From CAYLLN01 sp036496265 (GTDB lineage Bacteria > Planctomycetota > Planctomycetia > Pirellulales > Pirellulaceae): a stretch of 13,549 nucleotides of DNA. The stretch is taken from contig DASXLL010000121.1 in the NCBI GenBank assembly GCA_036496265.1, positions 1 to 13,549 of the forward strand, written 5' to 3'. Below the pieces are notes generated by a model, which did no database searches, was not told the origin of the DNA, and saw nothing but the letters and a program-made list of their open reading frames with translations. A program made the translations under genes and the position numbers. Position 1 is the first letter of the stretch, and each line of letters begins with the position of its first letter. Positions 7,760-13,549 of this stretch are shown here, in pieces.

Positions 7760-10063
7760 ATGAAAAAGCCCAAAATCAGCCTGGATAAAGACAAGCTGCA
7801 GCAATTGTTTTTGCTGCACATCGAGAAAATCCTGCTCGTCATCGTCGTAGGACTGATGGTGTTGCTCGTCTATCGCGGCTTCAGCCTGCCGCATCTCGAG
7901 CCCAGTCTCTCGCCGCAGGCGCTGATCGATAAAACCCGCGGCGCGAAGCAATACATTGACGACCCGAACCGCTGGACGGAAGTTTCGGTCCTGCCTGACC
8001 GGCAACCCGATTTCAGCATCGTCAAGCAAGTCGGCGATGTTCAAAAGCCGTCCGACCCGATGGCCTACATGCTCGTCAACACCTGGAGCCGGCCCGATTT
8101 CCCCAAGCTCAGCCCCCGCGAAGATCCTACTCTTTTCGCGCCCGAGAAACTGATCGTAAGGCCCGTCATTGGTCCGCTCGCGTCGTATCCGCGTACGGAG
8201 TCGGAGAACGTCGATCCACTGTTTCCGCAAAAGACCGAGGAACAAATCCGCGCAGATCGGAAAAAGAAGGAAATCGAAGACAAGAAGAAGAAAAAAGAAG
8301 AAGAAAAACTCGCCGGCGGCGAAGGAGCGACCGGCCGGCCGGAGCGCAAGAAGAAGGGTAAACCCGGCGCCAGTGAAGAAAGCGGCGAAACGTCAACGCG
8401 TCGCGGCGGTCCCATGGCGTATGGCGGCGAAAATGGCGCAGCAAATCCGGGCGGACTCTATCCGGAAGCCGCGGGTCTTGGTTATCTGCCTCAAAATGCC
8501 GAGCAAACGATCGCCCGCGACGTAGCTTCCGTGACGCTGATGGCCCTCGTGCCAATTCAGCGCCAAACCGAAGAGTACGACAAGAAATTTACCGAATCGC
8601 TAGACTACGATCCTCGCCGCGACGCGCCCTATTACATGGAATATCGCGTCCAGCGGGCGGACGTGACGGATGTCGATCCCGCGACCGAAGCCGACAAGCT
8701 GCCGTGGGAAAACTTGCCCGCGCCGGCTCGAGTGTTCCTGGAATTAGCCGGCGATCAAAATACTGGAGCCATCGGTCTATATGCCGGCTTTCCGACGGAA
8801 GTTGTCGATCCAAGTTATTTGGGGGCCAATTATCTGTCCCCCGAATCACTGGCCCATCCTGCTCCGCCGTATCTTTCGCGCAATTTGTGGGACTTGCTGA
8901 CGCATCCGGATGTGCCGCTGGCCGCCGTCAATCCGGCTTATGCTGAAGGTGTTGCCAGTGCAACAAAGCCGGCCGGAACGCCCAGTGATGACGATGCGCC
9001 ATCCTCGCCCACGTTCGGCGCACCGGGGATGCCCGGAATGCCGGGAATGCCCGGCGGCGGCGAAGGCGGCTATGGCAGCGGCATGCGCCTCGGTATGAAC
9101 CGCATGGGCGGTGGCGGCGAAGGCGGAATGCCCGGTATGGGCGGCGGCATGCGGCCCGGCGGCGGAATGACAATGCCGCGACCCGGCGGCGCTCCCATGA
9201 TGGGCGGCGGTGAAGGCGGCTATGGCGCCGCCGGCATGGCGACGTCCACCCCTCCCAAGTACCAGCTCATTCGCTTCACCGACGTCAACGTGAAGCCCGG
9301 CCGCAAATATCGTTATCGCACGCGCGTCATGGTCCACGATCCCAACCACCCGATGCTCGGCGTCACTCCTCCGACGAACGCATCGTTGGCCGAAACCGCT
9401 CGCAAGCGCGTTAAGGAGATCGACACTTCGGATGCCGCGCGGCCCAAGGACAAGCAGACCGGCCTGGCATACCGGACCTACTGGCTCTGGACGCCCTGGA
9501 GCGAACCCAGCCCCATCGCGGAAGTGCCGCACGGCGAGCGAGTCTTTGCCGGGAAGGTTACCCAGCGAATGCTCATGAGGCTCAAGAACGTCGACGTTAC
9601 GGATGAGCCGGCGGCGACCGCGCTCGCCGTCGTGTTCGCGCAGGACAAAGTCGCCGATGTCCCCGGTGAAATAGCCAACGCTCGTCGCGGCTACGTGCTC
9701 AATGTCGCGCTCGACGGGAAGTCGGTGGACAAAGACAAAATCCCCAAGGTGATCCATCCGGTCACGAAAGAAGTCGTCGATCTGGATAAATACAATATCG
9801 TGACCAATGCAATGGTCGCCGACATCATGGGCGGCGAGCAAATCCGGCCGATCGTCACCACTACTGCGTCGCAAACGCTAACCAATATCGGCGAAATGCT
9901 CATTATGGACGCCAATGGCAAGTTGCACGTGCAGAACGAAGCCGACGACATCTTGCAGTTCCGTCGCTACACGGTGCCCAAGGAAGAGAAACCCAAAAAG
10001 AAGGAGAAGGATGACACCGCTGGCGGTCTCGAGGGCGGCCGTCCCCGCCGCGGCTCTGACTAG
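7760..10063 (+). CDS. Single-pass inner-membrane protein with charged and Gly/Met-rich segments and an FN3-like domain
   Basis: The 767-residue protein has a basic cytoplasmic N-terminus (about 23 residues), one membrane helix (about 24-38) and a long periplasmic part. A Lys/Glu-dense stretch spans about 160-205, and a Gly/Met-rich stretch with GMPGMPGMP spans 419-493. From 498 to about 600 a beta-rich domain (RFTDVNVKPGRKYRYRTRV) resembles a fibronectin type III-like fold. The C-terminus ends in a basic tail. I chose the ATG at 7760 because GAGGAG stands 11 bases upstream; an in-frame TTG at 7751 is only 2 bases from that site. The gap of 152 bases from gene 2 holds a hairpin element but no clear promoter, so co-transcription is likely. 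It shares topology and Gly-rich style with genes 1 and 2, suggesting one envelope complex. I do not recognise a named family, and the exact function is unknown. Confidence 0.75.
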   Translation: MKKPKISLDKDKLQQLFLLHIEKILLVIVVGLMVLLVYRGFSLPHLEPSLSPQALIDKTRGAKQYIDDPNRWTEVSVLPDRQPDFSIVKQVGDVQKPSDPMAYMLVNTWSRPDFPKLSPREDPTLFAPEKLIVRPVIGPLASYPRTESENVDPLFPQKTEEQIRADRKKKEIEDKKKKKEEEKLAGGEGATGRPERKKKGKPGASEESGETSTRRGGPMAYGGENGAANPGGLYPEAAGLGYLPQNAEQTIARDVASVTLMALVPIQRQTEEYDKKFTESLDYDPRRDAPYYMEYRVQRADVTDVDPATEADKLPWENLPAPARVFLELAGDQNTGAIGLYAGFPTEVVDPSYLGANYLSPESLAHPAPPYLSRNLWDLLTHPDVPLAAVNPAYAEGVASATKPAGTPSDDDAPSSPTFGAPGMPGMPGMPGGGEGGYGSGMRLGMNRMGGGGEGGMPGMGGGMRPGGGMTMPRPGGAPMMGGGEGGYGAAGMATSTPPKYQLIRFTDVNVKPGRKYRYRTRVMVHDPNHPMLGVTPPTNASLAETARKRVKEIDTSDAARPKDKQTGLAYRTYWLWTPWSEPSPIAEVPHGERVFAGKVTQRMLMRLKNVDVTDEPAATALAVVFAQDKVADVPGEIANARRGYVLNVALDGKSVDKDKIPKVIHPVTKEVVDLDKYNIVTNAMVADIMGGEQIRPIVTTTASQTLTNIGEMLIMDANGKLHVQNEADDILQFRRYTVPKEEKPKKKEKDDTAGGLEGGRPRRGSD
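9026..9052 (+). repeat. In-frame 9-bp repeat encoding GMP x3
   Basis: Three copies of GGN-ATG-CCN encode GMPGMPGMP at the start of the Gly/Met-rich stretch of gene 3. Nearby, two copies of a GGGEGGYG-coding segment (about 9054-9078 and 9203-9226) show that the same stretch also holds a longer, separated duplication. Confidence 0.7.
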
Positions 10064-10081
10064 CTATCCGCTTTGCGTTTC

Positions 10082-10116
10082 CTCAAGCCTGTGGCCTCAA
10101 GCTTGCAGTCTACAGC
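10082..10116. repeat. Degenerate period-7 tandem repeat between convergent genes
   Basis: Five heptads read CTCAAGC, CTGTGGC, CTCAAGC, TTGCAGT and CTACAGC, ending exactly at the base before the stop codon (CTA on this strand) of the minus-strand barrel gene. The array fills most of the 53-base gap between gene 3 of the operon and the barrel gene. I see no hairpin plus T-run here, so no standard terminator for either direction. Confidence 0.6.
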
Positions 10117-11235
10117 CTAATACGTAATTCCGCCCCGCAGCATAAACGTATCCTGCGGGTCGAAATCGCCGTTGCCGCTCGTGAATGAAATGCTGCGGCC
10201 GAAGACATAGCCGCCTTCGAGGCGGTAACCTGCGCCGCCGTCCAGCTTCCGCTCGAAGCCGACGAGAATGCGGTAGTCGATGTAAGTTACATTGTCCCGC
10301 TCGCCACCGGTGCGAAAAATCGGCCATGTGTTCCCGCCGAATTCGGCTGTCGTATAGACCCAATCTTCGAAGCCCGGCCCGATGTGCCACCGCGCGGCGA
10401 GCTTCGGCTTTGGAAAGATCAATTCCAGCCGCGTCCAATCCGCTGGCGTCCAAATGAAGCCGCCAGCGGGTAACAGCCGGATATTTTCGCGATTGAGATA
10501 CAACACGCCGCCGACGAATTGCAGTCGATCGGGCTGCAAATCGACGATGAGCAAGCTCTTGCCCGTCAGCCGGAATTGGTGCGCGTCGAAATCGCCGAAC
10601 ACGCTCGGCACGACGGACAGCAGCAGCGTATAACCCTTCACGATCTGCGGCAGCCACATCATATCGACGTACGCCAGGTACAGCCGCGGCGGCAGGTCCG
10701 TCACCGTCGGCCCCCGGATCATCGACATGTTAAAACCGGGCGTGATTAACAGCGGCCATTCCTTGATCGGCGCCGGCAGTCCGACTTGCACATACGTTTC
10801 AATCTCGGTAATTCCCAAATCATGCGGATCACCTTCGTTGCCGAGCCAATCGGCCTGCAGCGACAGCTTTTGAAAGAAGCCGTTCTTGTAAGCGCTCAAT
10901 TTCTGCGGCTGCGGCTCCTCGACGAGCCAATCGGGCGGCAGAGAATTTTCAATGGTCCCACCCGGCAGCGCCAAAGGCTCTGCAATCTCCCCTTCCGGCA
11001 CAACGACAGCTTCCCCCGGTTGCGCGGCTCGATCGCTCGGCGAAGTTACCCGGTCGCTCGGGGTTGGAATTGGCTCCGGCCCATCAATGCTCGCCGGCGG
11101 CCCCACATACCTCGGCCGCGGCGGCACGCTTCCATTCCGATCCTGCCCCTGAGCTTGAGCTCCCAAAATACAAATCGCCAGTGCCGCCCCGATGGCTGAT
11201 CTTCCAATCCATCGGGATATCGCAGCGCACTTCAT
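10117..11235 (-). CDS. Outer-membrane beta-barrel protein, second of a tandem paralogous pair
   Basis: The 372-residue protein starts with a clear signal peptide: basic n-region, hydrophobic core about 13-25, and a GAQA-Q cleavage site near 28. A Pro-rich spacer (about 32-100) precedes a region of alternating hydrophobic and polar strands that ends in LRGGITY, the C-terminal aromatic expected of a BAM-assembled barrel. It resembles the DUF6268-type putative outer-membrane proteins common in planctomycetes; I name that family from memory. It is clearly paralogous to the gene upstream: both carry a YL-R--I--LPAGG--WTP block followed by FP-PKL (about 240-275 here), and a -E-GG-W-I-R--G--D-V stretch. 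It lies 37 bases after that gene, in the same direction, so co-transcription is likely. The ATG is preceded by GGTGAG at 5 bases spacing. The cargo or substrate is unknown. Confidence 0.78.
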   Translation of the reverse strand: MKCAAISRWIGRSAIGAALAICILGAQAQGQDRNGSVPPRPRYVGPPASIDGPEPIPTPSDRVTSPSDRAAQPGEAVVVPEGEIAEPLALPGGTIENSLPPDWLVEEPQPQKLSAYKNGFFQKLSLQADWLGNEGDPHDLGITEIETYVQVGLPAPIKEWPLLITPGFNMSMIRGPTVTDLPPRLYLAYVDMMWLPQIVKGYTLLLSVVPSVFGDFDAHQFRLTGKSLLIVDLQPDRLQFVGGVLYLNRENIRLLPAGGFIWTPADWTRLELIFPKPKLAARWHIGPGFEDWVYTTAEFGGNTWPIFRTGGERDNVTYIDYRILVGFERKLDGGAGYRLEGGYVFGRSISFTSGNGDFDPQDTFMLRGGITY

Positions 11236-11240
11236 TCCTG

Positions 11241-11269
11241 CTCACCACTCACCTACTCACCACTCACGC
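11241..11269. repeat. Period-7 tandem repeat between the two barrel genes (unit CTCACCA)
   Basis: Heptads are CTCACCA (11241), CTCACCT (11248), one extra A, CTCACCA (11256) and CTCACGC (11263). They fill nearly the entire 37-base gap between the barrel genes. On the coding (minus) strand the unit is TGGTGAG, and the copy nearest the downstream ATG provides its GGTGAG ribosome-binding-like sequence. Confidence 0.72.
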
Positions 11270-11272
11270 GGC

Positions 11273-12562
11273 CTAATACGAAATCCCCGCCCGCACCATA
11301 TATGTGTCGCCCGGATTGAATGAGTCGCTAGGCGTCACGACATAAATCACTTGTCGCTTGAACACAAAGCCGCCTTCCACAAAGCCGTTGAGTCCCCGCG
11401 GCCCCGTCCATTCAATTCCCGCCATGACCCGAATGTCATTGATATCGACGCGGTCGCTCGTCCCGTCCGCCCGCTGAATCGTCCACGCCCCGCCGCCATA
11501 CTCACCCGCGATATACCCCCACAGTTCGTAGCGGCCCACCGTCGTGAGATAAGCCGACAACTTCGGTTGTGGGAAGAAAATGTCGAATCGCACCTGGGGC
11601 GTCGGCGTCCACAACAGTCCGCCCGCCGGCAAAATCTTGATCTTGTTACGGTCGAGGTACATCACGCCCGCTTTGGCCGTCAACGTCGGCGTCAGCCGAA
11701 ACACGCCCAGCCCCAGTCCTTGAATCCGCAGGCTGTGATCGTTGAGCGTTTTGAAATCGGTATAAACGCCGATGCGAAAGCCCAATTCGACGCCCAGTTG
11801 CAAGTTCGGATCGCTCGCCCATTGAGTATCGAGATAGGCGCTATACGCATTCGCCGGCAAATCCGCCGGCAGGAAGCTCGGACCATCCCATAAGTGCAGC
11901 GCGAACGCGGGCGTGATGAACAGCGGCTGTCCGGTCGTCAAGAAATTCGGCACCGTGAACGTCGCGGCCACTTCCGTATCGTTGATGCCCACGTCGTTGG
12001 GATCATTCCCGCCGCCGACGTACGTATCGCGGAACCGCACGTCCTGAACGAACCGGATCGACTGCGACAAATCGAGCTGTGGCGTCGTGCTGTTCGGGAA
12101 AATGTAAGAGGGCGGCGCGGCCGTCGATGCCGGTGGCGGGCCGTACGTCGGAAACGATCCCTGCGGCGCCAACGGCGAAGTTGCTCCGTAGGGCGAAACC
12201 GGCGGCTGCGCAAAAGTGCCCGCCGCATTCGAGGGCGGCGTCGTGGACCAGAACTGATACGCGGCCGAGCCCGAAGCCGAATACGGATCGAACGGAGCCG
12301 CAGTCGCAGCCGAGCCCGTGTAAGGGTTGATCGATGTGGCCGCCGCCCCCGGCGCTATCGACGAACTGATCGGCGGCGGATTATTCAGCGTCGGCGGCAG
12401 TGATGCGGCCGGTGGCGTTCGAGGGAACTGAATCGACTGAGCCAGCAGCGTATTCGCGCGCACCGCAAGCGCCAAACATACCGTCATCCACAGGCCGCAC
12501 GTTCGTGCCACGGCCGCTGCGCCTCTCGGCGCCCCGCGCTGGAAACTTGAGTAAATAGACAC
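11273..12562 (-). CDS. Outer-membrane beta-barrel protein, first of a tandem paralogous pair
   Basis: Read from a GTG at 12562 the protein has 429 residues. A signal peptide core (TVCLALAV, about 27-34) with a TLLA-Q cleavage site near 41 is followed by a Pro/Ala/Ser-rich spacer to about residue 165, then a beta-rich barrel region ending in VRAGISY with a terminal Tyr. The barrel is paralogous to the downstream gene (shared YL-R-KI-ILPAGG-LWTP near 300-318), but the spacer is longer and unrelated in detail. The start is uncertain: GTG 12562 has no good ribosome site and lies only about 11 bases from a putative -10 box. The in-frame ATG at 12487 would give a short, conventional signal peptide of 404 residues total, but also lacks a strong ribosome site. 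Family placement is as for the downstream gene. Confidence 0.76.
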   Translation of the reverse strand: MSIYSSFQRGAPRGAAAVARTCGLWMTVCLALAVRANTLLAQSIQFPRTPPAASLPPTLNNPPPISSSIAPGAAATSINPYTGSAATAAPFDPYSASGSAAYQFWSTTPPSNAAGTFAQPPVSPYGATSPLAPQGSFPTYGPPPASTAAPPSYIFPNSTTPQLDLSQSIRFVQDVRFRDTYVGGGNDPNDVGINDTEVAATFTVPNFLTTGQPLFITPAFALHLWDGPSFLPADLPANAYSAYLDTQWASDPNLQLGVELGFRIGVYTDFKTLNDHSLRIQGLGLGVFRLTPTLTAKAGVMYLDRNKIKILPAGGLLWTPTPQVRFDIFFPQPKLSAYLTTVGRYELWGYIAGEYGGGAWTIQRADGTSDRVDINDIRVMAGIEWTGPRGLNGFVEGGFVFKRQVIYVVTPSDSFNPGDTYMVRAGISY

Positions 12563-12573
12563 GCATTGCGGTA

Positions 12574-12600
12574 ATTATCCGGTGGTAGCACCGAAGTCAA
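12574..12600 (-). promoter_or_regulatory. Candidate promoter for the barrel-protein genes
   Basis: On the minus strand TTGACT (12600-12595) is followed after 15 bases by GATAAT (12579-12574). Each box matches the sigma70 consensus at five of six positions, but the spacer is shorter than the optimal 17. The -35 box is the same hexamer as in the candidate promoter of the PilM-like operon. Transcription would begin close to the GTG at 12562, which favours the downstream ATG at 12487 or a nearly leaderless message. Confidence 0.4.
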
Positions 12601-12640
12601 TATAAAGCCGCAAGATAAAGCCGTCGCTAGCTTCAAACGA

Positions 12641-12664
12641 GGTCGGCCAAATCCTTCGCCGACC
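12641..12664. repeat. Inverted repeat upstream of the barrel-gene promoter
   Basis: GGTCGGC (12641-12647) and GCCGACC (12658-12664) are perfect 7-base inverted copies around a 10-base centre. It sits about 40 bases upstream of the candidate -35 box of the barrel genes, a position that would suit a dimeric regulator, although a chance hairpin is possible in GC-rich DNA. Confidence 0.4.
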
Positions 12665-12922
12665 ACACCGCCGCGAATCACCTCACCATACTACTTCCGC
12701 TCAGCGCGGGCACGTCACCCGCTGTCTTCGTGGAGCAGGGAAACACGCCATCATCAGCACCGCTAGCGGCCTGCTTCCCCTTGCTGTCTTTGCAGGAAAG
12801 CCCACAACGGCTAACATGGCGGTTGGATTTTCGCTGCTTTCGGCCCGAACTTCCGCTCGCGGCCGTTTGTCCAGCTAGCTGCGCCAATCGCCGTTGTCCG
12901 CAACTATTTGCGATCAAACCAC

Positions 12923-12996
<74 letters not shown>

Positions 12997-13000
12997 CCTT

Positions 13001-13039
13001 GAGCCACAACGACTTACGTCGTGTGGCTCTTTTTATTTC
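13001..13039 (+). terminator. Rho-independent terminator after tRNA-Arg
   Basis: GAGCCACA (13001-13008) pairs with TGTGGCTC (13022-13029), and CGAC pairs with GTCG inside it apart from one bulged A, with a TTAC loop. A run TTTTTATTT follows directly. It begins 5 bases after the tRNA, as expected for a single-gene tRNA transcript. Confidence 0.88.
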
Positions 13040-13218
13040 TGGCCGACTGTACCCAGGTACATTCTCTAGGTGCCAGCGTGACTTTCACCAAAGGCACGTT
13101 TTCAAGACGGCCGCACCGTCGGTCATAGCCGCGGTCAGCCTTGGCCTGCTGCGGGCACCACTTGCTGCTCTTAGAATCGGAGACTTGAGGTTGCTATCTT
13201 CGGATCTGGAGCCATGTC

Positions 13219-13470
13219 ATGCCGCTGATGCCGTCGGACATTCTGAGTGAAGTCGAGACGGTTCTAAAGAACGCTCGAACTGGAAAGGGAACAGAGCCCG
13301 CCTTTCTTACCGCCTTTCAAATCCTCGAAAGGCTTCCCAGCCAGCTGCGAGATCAATTGATCCAAGAACGGGGCCTCGGTGGAAAAGGAACTGGCGTCGC
13401 CTACGCCGCTCCGAGCGTGGTGTCGGATGCAGCTGAGAAACTTCCTGAGATTCAGATTTCCTATCTGTGA
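13219..13470 (+). CDS. Small protein of unknown function, probably C-terminally truncated by an insertion sequence
   Basis: This 83-residue soluble protein has no signal peptide or membrane helix. GGAG stands 7 bases before the ATG at 13219, a strong reason to accept it. A helical N-terminal half (DILSEVETVLKNAR, then FQILERLPSQLRDQLIQERG) leads into GLGGKGTGVAYAAPSVVSDA and a short end ISYL. From memory, similar small bacterial proteins share the RL--LRD-LI-ERG--G-G---Y-A-SVV-DA pattern and continue past this point, but I cannot name the family. By my hand count only 46 of 83 third positions are G or C, lower than the neighbours appear, which hints at a different origin. The stop codon TGA coincides with the first bases of an IS-like end, so the natural C-terminus may be missing. 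I see no clear promoter. Confidence 0.6.
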   Translation: MPLMPSDILSEVETVLKNARTGKGTEPAFLTAFQILERLPSQLRDQLIQERGLGGKGTGVAYAAPSVVSDAAEKLPEIQISYL

Positions 13471-13549
13471 GGTGGACCCCAAAAATTGGGCGCTAGCTTA
13501 AGGTGTAAAACCTTGGGCTGGAGGAACCATTTTAGGAGTTCAGGAGCAT
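13468..13549 (+). mobile_element. Left end of a probable IS3-type insertion sequence, cut by the window edge
   Basis: The sequence from TGAGGTGGACCCCAAAAATT onward looks like the terminal repeat of IS3-family elements, which begin with TG and often carry a CCCC-A-run-TTGG pattern near the tip. Two small inverted repeats follow: CCCAA/TTGGG (13478-13490) and AAGGT/ACCTT (13500-13514). At the window edge TAGGAG (13533-13538) stands 9 bases before a possible ATG whose last base lies outside. The transposase gene and right end are not visible, so the family call is by resemblance only. Confidence 0.45.

Larger units (their letters stand above)
12563..12922. other. Intergenic region between the barrel gene start and the tRNA
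   Basis: These 360 bases hold the candidate barrel promoter at their left end and an inverted repeat at 12641-12664. A weaker hairpin near 12703-12727 pairs CAGC..GGG with CCCGCTG. I see no convincing promoter for the tRNA and no reading frame with coding character. A 109-codon minus-strand frame (12678-13007) is the antisense of the tRNA. Confidence 0.5.

Noticed and set aside
8846..9874. 342-codon minus-strand frame opposite gene 3 of the operon
   Set aside because: Antisense shadow of a GC-rich gene; composition is His/Ala/Gly-rich noise from the repeats, with no domain, while the plus strand has clear protein character.
11241..11269. Period-7 repeats considered as CRISPR
   Set aside because: Units are 7 bases and contiguous, with no spacers; not a CRISPR array.
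12381..12566. Minus-strand frame from ATG 12566, one frame off the barrel gene
   Set aside because: Overlaps the signal-peptide-coding region in another frame and shows no protein character; the barrel frame has a signal peptide.
13172..13177. TAGAAT as a -10 box for the small gene
   Set aside because: No -35-like hexamer at 16-18 bases upstream (CTGCGG is found there), so a promoter cannot be supported.

Overview
The window looks like a chromosomal segment from a planctomycete, most likely of the Pirellula/Blastopirellula type. This rests on three things: a PilM-like ATPase fused to a long periplasmic part and followed by glycine-rich single-pass membrane proteins; two tandem outer-membrane barrel proteins of a type I associate with planctomycetes; and several period-7 tandem repeats of the kind scattered through such genomes. 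The assignment is by protein character only; no marker gene for taxonomy is present. Coding DNA is moderately GC-rich with G/C-biased third positions, which produces many long shadow reading frames.

Layout, left to right. (1) A large minus-strand gene (43-2814) encodes a glycoside hydrolase family 38-like protein whose usual catalytic residues I cannot find; a barely visible minus-strand reading frame follows it at the left edge. (2) A divergent intergenic region (2815-3138) holds a plausible promoter for the plus-strand cluster. (3) Three plus-strand genes (3139-5733, 5736-7607, 7760-10063) form an apparent operon. The first has a PilM/GspL-type actin-like ATPase domain, one membrane helix and a long periplasmic part. 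The other two are single-pass inner-membrane proteins with large periplasmic parts. All three carry Gly/Met/Pro-rich low-complexity segments. A REP-like double hairpin separates genes 2 and 3. (4) Convergent to these, two paralogous outer-membrane barrel proteins lie on the minus strand (10117-11235 and 11273-12562). (5) A tRNA-Arg(ACG) with a rho-independent terminator, a small gene of unknown function (13219-13470), and the left end of what looks like an IS3-type insertion sequence, whose first bases form the small gene's stop codon.

How they may work together: the three-gene cluster resembles the PilM/N/O (type IV pilus) or GspL/M (type II secretion) inner-membrane platform, in which a cytoplasmic actin-like ATPase is tied through a membrane helix to periplasmic domains. 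The adjacent barrel proteins are envelope proteins but are transcribed separately, so a functional link is only suggested by position. The most unusual DNA-level signal is four period-7 tandem arrays with largely different unit sequences, two inside the GH38-like gene and two in the tight gaps next to the barrel genes.
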